Virus record (IMG/VR): IMGVR_UViG_3300045454_000089
Coordinates: 1 to 31,915 of that record
Source: a virus
Length of the DNA stretch: 31,915 nt
Strand: one strand, 5' to 3'
Below the pieces are notes generated by a model, which saw only the letters and a program-made list of their open reading frames with translations, had not been told where the DNA came from and made no database searches. Shown here one piece after another: positions 29,266-31,915 of the stretch. Position 1 is the stretch's first letter, and every line of letters starts with the position of its first letter. The translations under genes and the position numbers were made by a program.

Positions 29266-30674
29266 GCAGGCTACCGGGCGTATATCCCACCATTCAAGAC
29301 GGCGGCCTGGGCGCCATTGCCCCCGCCGGCGACGGCCAGCGGGTAGTGGTAGGCGTCTCCTCGGCTGGCCCGCTCAACCAGGTGCTGGGCCTGGCCGACC
29401 TGGCCCAGGTGCCCGGCCTGCTGGGTACGGGGCCGCTGGCCCGGGCGGTCGCCGACCAGCTGGCTTTTGGCGGCGGCCAGGTCTTCGCAGTGCGGGCCAC
29501 TGCCGACATCGCTGGTGTGGTTACTCCCGACGCCGGCAACCCGGCTACACCAGCAGTTACCGTCACCGGCGCACCTCTCGACGCCTACGAACTGGTGGTC
29601 ACCATCACCCGCGCGGGCGCGGTCGGCACCGCCACCTTTATTTACAGCCTGGACGGCGGCGACTCGGTCAGCGTCGAGCTCGCCACCGCCGCAACAGTGG
29701 CTCTACCCGGCACCGGCCTCTCGCTCAACTTCGCGGCTGGTACTTATGTCCTGAACAACGTCTACCGCTTTGGCATCACCGCACCCAGGGCCAGCGTCAG
29801 CAACGTCCAGACCGCAATCCGGGCCGCCCTGGGCTCCGGCTTCCTCTACGAATACATCCAGCTGGCCCAGCCCTCCGACTCGGCCATGTGGGCCGCGCTG
29901 GATGCCCTGGCGATTGAAGCCGAAAATGCCTTCCGCTACATCTACTTCGTCGCCGAAACGGTAGCACCCGGCACAGACCCCAATGCCTGGGTCAACGCAC
30001 GCCTGACCGAAAAGGCCGCCTTTGCCTCCACACGAGTGCAGCTGGTAGCCGCCTACGGCGAGGTGGTGGACACCCTGAGCGGCCGGCTGAATATCCAGAG
30101 TCTGGCCTCGCGCATCGCTGCCCGCAGCAGCCGCAACCCCGTCCATATCAAGACCGCCTGGGTGCAGCAAGGCCCCCTTTCGGGCCTGGTGGTGCCGGCT
30201 CCCTTTACCACCGACCAGTATGGCAAATACACCTCCTTCAACAACGCCCACGCCCTGGCCCTGGATCAGGCCGGTTTCACCACCATCTATAAGCTGATCG
30301 GTCGCGACGGCTGGTTCGTGGTCGAAGACCGGATGGCGGCAGCCGCCACCAGCGACTACCGCATCGTGCCCAACCGCCGGGTGATGAACAAGGCCACCAC
30401 CCAGGTGCGCCAGGCCCTGCTCGACTTCGTGCAACAAGGTGTAGACCCCACCGATCTCAACGCCTCGCTAGCTGCCCTGGTAGCCCGCTCCAACACTCCC
30501 CTGCGAGTCATGCAGACCGAGGGTGAAATCGCCCGGGGACGGGTCATCATCCCACCCGGACAGAATATTCTGGCCAGCTCCCACCTGATTGTGCGGGTGC
30601 GCATCGTCCCGCTGGGCTACCTGCGCGAGATCACCCTGGACATCGGCTTCGAGAACCCCTTTTTGGCGGCCTGA
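29262..30674 (+). CDS. Contractile tail sheath protein, Mu gpL-like
   Basis: This 470-residue protein is close to Mu gpL (495). It begins with the sheath-type SRLPGVYPTIQDGG, has VVVGVSSAGPLNQVLGLADL (about 27-46) and ends with the conserved sheath C-terminal region (NRRVMNKATTQVRQALLDFV, GRVIIPPGQNILASSHLIVR, GYLREITLDIGFENPF). Sheath rings contract to drive the tube through the cell envelope. It confirms a myovirus-type virion. Confidence 0.94.
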   Translation: MSRLPGVYPTIQDGGLGAIAPAGDGQRVVVGVSSAGPLNQVLGLADLAQVPGLLGTGPLARAVADQLAFGGGQVFAVRATADIAGVVTPDAGNPATPAVTVTGAPLDAYELVVTITRAGAVGTATFIYSLDGGDSVSVELATAATVALPGTGLSLNFAAGTYVLNNVYRFGITAPRASVSNVQTAIRAALGSGFLYEYIQLAQPSDSAMWAALDALAIEAENAFRYIYFVAETVAPGTDPNAWVNARLTEKAAFASTRVQLVAAYGEVVDTLSGRLNIQSLASRIAARSSRNPVHIKTAWVQQGPLSGLVVPAPFTTDQYGKYTSFNNAHALALDQAGFTTIYKLIGRDGWFVVEDRMAAAATSDYRIVPNRRVMNKATTQVRQALLDFVQQGVDPTDLNASLAALVARSNTPLRVMQTEGEIARGRVIIPPGQNILASSHLIVRVRIVPLGYLREITLDIGFENPFLAA

Positions 30675-30686
30675 AGGAGGTGACAC

Positions 30687-31127
30687 ATGATTAACGGCAG
30701 ATACTACGACTGGGAGCACATCACCATCAATCTCAAGTCCCGCACCCTGGTAGATGTCAAATCCATCAGCTACGGCGACGAGCGCGGAGCCGAGAAGGTC
30801 TGGGGCAAGGGCCTGCGGGCCCGGGGCTACCGCCTGAAGCGCTACAACGGCAAGGATGGCTCCCTGGTGCTGCTGCGCGAGGAGTATGATCAGATGCTCC
30901 AGGACGCCGACATCCAGTCCAAAGGCCTCTACGGGATTGACCCCTTCGAAATTGTGGTTTCGTTTGATAAGGGCGACGGCAACCCGCGCACCGACAGCCT
31001 GCAAGACTGCATCTTCACCGAGCGCGACTTCGACAACGTCGAAGAAGACGGCGACGAGCTAACCGTCACCCTGGGCTTCCAGTACCTGGGTCTACGGTCC
31101 AACGACCAGGACGCCATCGCCCAGTAG
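30687..31127 (+). CDS. Tail tube protein
   Basis: This 146-residue protein follows the sheath gene at ATG 30687 with GAAGGAGGTGACAC ahead. Beta-rich segments (YYDWEHITINLKSRTLVDVK, GIDPFEIVVSFDKGDG) and a closing LTVTLGFQYLGLRSNDQ fit the two-layer beta-sandwich of tail tube proteins (XkdM-like or Mu gpM-like). The sheath-tube-chaperone order is standard for contractile-tail phages. Confidence 0.85.
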   Translation: MINGRYYDWEHITINLKSRTLVDVKSISYGDERGAEKVWGKGLRARGYRLKRYNGKDGSLVLLREEYDQMLQDADIQSKGLYGIDPFEIVVSFDKGDGNPRTDSLQDCIFTERDFDNVEEDGDELTVTLGFQYLGLRSNDQDAIAQ

Positions 31128-31149
31128 GTTGAGTGAGGATTGAACAAAC

Positions 31150-31416
31150 ATGGCCGAAAAAACCGTTATTTTCCACACCTTTGAAACGCCCGAGGGCAAA
31201 ACTGTTGCCTTCCAGAAGCCCACTGTCGCCCAGATTGACGTGCTGGTCAGCAAGATTCGCAAGAGCGCGATCCAGGCCACGGCTAACTTTACCCTGGCCA
31301 TTGTGCAGCCCGACCAGCGGGCTGCCTGGGAGGCCCTGCTGGCCGACAAACCCGGCTACGCCAGCGATGTCACCGAGTCCATCATGGAAAAGCTGGGTTT
31401 TCCGATGCGGGGCTGA
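31150..31416 (+). CDS. Tail assembly chaperone, short form
   Basis: This 88-residue protein follows the tube gene. The helical core (VAQIDVLVSKIRKSAIQATA, QRAAWEALLADKPG) is like the G-type chaperones that coat the tape measure during tail assembly. Near its end, bases 31395-31401 (GGGTTTT) form a canonical X-XXY-YYZ slippery heptamer in the correct phase (G GGT TTT), 12 bases before its stop. Such genes normally also give a longer frameshift product. Confidence 0.88.
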   Translation: MAEKTVIFHTFETPEGKTVAFQKPTVAQIDVLVSKIRKSAIQATANFTLAIVQPDQRAAWEALLADKPGYASDVTESIMEKLGFPMRG

Positions 31417-31580
31417 TCCTCGATGACGCCCTCAGCCCTTTCGAGCAGTACGCCGCCCTCATCGAGCACTGGCTCAAGCAGCCCGCAAGCAGCGACCTAG
31501 ACGAGTTCCGCATCCAGGCCCGCAAAGCGCACTGGCTCGAGCGTCGCTACAATCCACCCGCCCCCCGGCCCCCGAAATAG
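31150..31580 (+). CDS. Tail assembly chaperone, -1 frameshift product
   Basis: Slipping by -1 at 31395-31401 moves ribosomes into the frame SDAGLILDDALSPFEQYAAL..., open to TAG 31578-31580, with good third-position GC and helical character (DEFRIQARKAHWLERR). This gives about 143 residues. The second frame has no credible independent start. This is the G/GT arrangement of tail phages. In most phages the tape measure follows directly; here the operon ends. Confidence 0.85.
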
Positions 31581-31585
31581 GGGGC
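31568..31585 (+). terminator. Terminator of the right-arm operon
   Basis: GCCCCC (31568-31573) pairs with GGGGGC (31580-31585) across GAAATA, followed by ATTTCTAT. It overlaps the stop codon of the frameshift product. Confidence 0.7.
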
Positions 31586-31591
31586 ATTTCT

Positions 31592-31613
31592 ATACACTCC
31601 GGTGTATGTTTTT
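31592..31613 (+). terminator. Second terminator-like hairpin
   Basis: ATACAC (31592-31597) and GTGTAT (31602-31607) form a 6-bp stem, followed by G and five T. Together with the preceding hairpin it makes a tandem terminator before the right end. Confidence 0.65.
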
Positions 31614-31697
31614 ACCACTCTGCGGATAATGAGCCTGTTCTCATTCATCACTCTGCCCCGGTTTTCGCCCCTCATCTTTTTCACAATGCTCTCAAGA

Positions 31698-31892
31698 TGA
31701 CAAATAGCGCGAAGCGCCGTGACATTTAGCGCGAAGCGAAATTGGCCCTGATGACATTTAGCGCGAAGCGTGAACCCAGTTCACCTTTTTCCACTCCGAC
31801 CCTACACTATTCCAGTCGCACACGCTTTTCTTGCAGTTTATTCCGCTTGCTTCCGGCTCTTCCGCCTGTGACAAATAGCGCAGAGCAGAACA
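31698..31892 (-). promoter_or_regulatory. Right-end transposase binding sites R4-R1
   Basis: Four inverted copies of the end motif are present: R4 31698-31709 (TGACAAATAGCG), R3 31720-31731 and R2 31752-31763 (TGACATTTAGCG), R1 31869-31880 (TGACAAATAGCG). The steps are 22, 32 and 117 bp. R1 ends 12 bp inside the terminus, the same distance as L1. The two ends are asymmetric in site number and spacing, as in Mu. Confidence 0.9.
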
Positions 31893-31897
31893 TTGTT
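31893..31897. repeat. Target site duplication, right copy (TTGTT)
   Basis: Identical to 101-105 and directly outside the terminal ACA. Confidence 0.92.
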
Positions 31898-31915
31898 GCA
31901 TCAGAAAGGCGGATT
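31893..31915 (+). pseudogene. Host reading frame interrupted by the prophage (right part)
   Basis: Bases 31898-31915 continue the frame of 1-105 (codons for A-S-E-R-R-I) after one TTGTT copy is removed. The rest of the gene lies beyond the window. Confidence 0.65.

Larger units (their letters stand above)
106..31892. mobile_element. Complete Mu-like transposable prophage
   Basis: The element is bounded by TGT at 106 and ACA at 31892. Each end lies exactly 12 bp outside an outermost CGCTATTTG site (118-126 on the left; inverted, ending at 31880, on the right), and both are flanked by TTGTT. Inside are a DDE transposase of the MuA family, a MuB-type ATPase, a two-gene immunity switch, Mu-type terminase, portal and MuF proteins, and a contractile-tail module with sheath, tube and baseplate. 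All expected modules look intact, so it may be an active phage. Unlike Mu, the switch and transposase are internal (about 20-24.4 kb) and the late genes form two outward-reading blocks. Confidence 0.96.
31581..31892. other. Noncoding right end
   Basis: These 312 bp hold no gene I can support. They contain the tandem terminators, a relatively AT-rich pyrimidine-rich stretch (31614-31697) and the four inverted transposase sites. Between 31764 and 31868 there is a long spacer with no recognised element. Confidence 0.75.

Noticed and set aside
1-31915. tRNA, rRNA or riboswitch genes
   Set aside because: I saw no cloverleaf, rRNA-like stretch or known riboswitch core. A covariance-model scan would be needed to exclude small RNAs.

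Overview
The window holds one complete Mu-like transposable prophage (106-31892, 31,787 bp) inserted in a host reading frame. Its boundaries can be read directly. Both ends start TGT/ACA, 12 bp outside a terminal copy of the transposase site CGCTATTTG, and both are flanked by the 5-bp direct repeat TTGTT (101-105 and 31893-31897). Removing the element and one repeat copy restores the only open frame through the joined flanks. The high GC content, strong GC3 bias, many GTG starts with GTGA/ATGA overlaps, a probable leaderless gene and heptameric intergenic repeats suggest a thermophile of the Deinococcus-Thermus group (Meiothermus-like). That host assignment is inference, not something shown by a search.

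Layout. The left end (106-241) carries three transposase sites. From 242 to 23650 almost everything is on the minus strand. Read from the switch outward it runs: a Ner/Cro-like regulator, the MuA transposase, the MuB ATPase, a run of small early genes including a MraZ homologue, then the terminase block, portal, MuF head protein with a fused zinc-peptidase domain, endolysin, tape measure, baseplate and tail fibre. A divergent switch at 23.65-23.69 kb separates the Ner-like gene from a LexA/CI-type S24 repressor on the plus strand. From 24.5 to 31.58 kb the plus strand carries a holin candidate, capsid protease and nested scaffold, decoration protein, major capsid protein, gp36-like connector, an HU-like protein, gpG-like protein, sheath, tube and the tail assembly chaperone with a -1 frameshift. 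The right end (31581-31892) carries terminators and four inverted transposase sites. One plus-strand gene inside the left arm (12137-12646) looks like a moron.

Compared with Mu, the late genes are split into two blocks that read outward, and the immunity/transposase region is internal instead of at one end. The four late transcription units (right arm at 24.5 kb; terminase at 15.5 kb; portal/MuF at 12.0 kb; lysis/tail at 8.8 kb) each begin with the same promoter element: CCCAC (one copy CCCCC), exactly 10 bp, a -10 hexamer like TATACT, exactly 5 bp, TAACCT, then a GC-rich hairpin in the start of the transcript. No -35 is conserved. This layout resembles lambda Q-dependent late promoters and is the best candidate here for an undescribed regulatory system.

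Other notable points are a cluster of TGTCCCAGTGAC repeats inside the transposase gene that is conserved at DNA level in different reading frames, three extra transposase-type sites in the interior (two of which bracket the terminase transcription unit), a phage MraZ, a phage HU, and tracts of degenerate 7-bp repeats at module borders.
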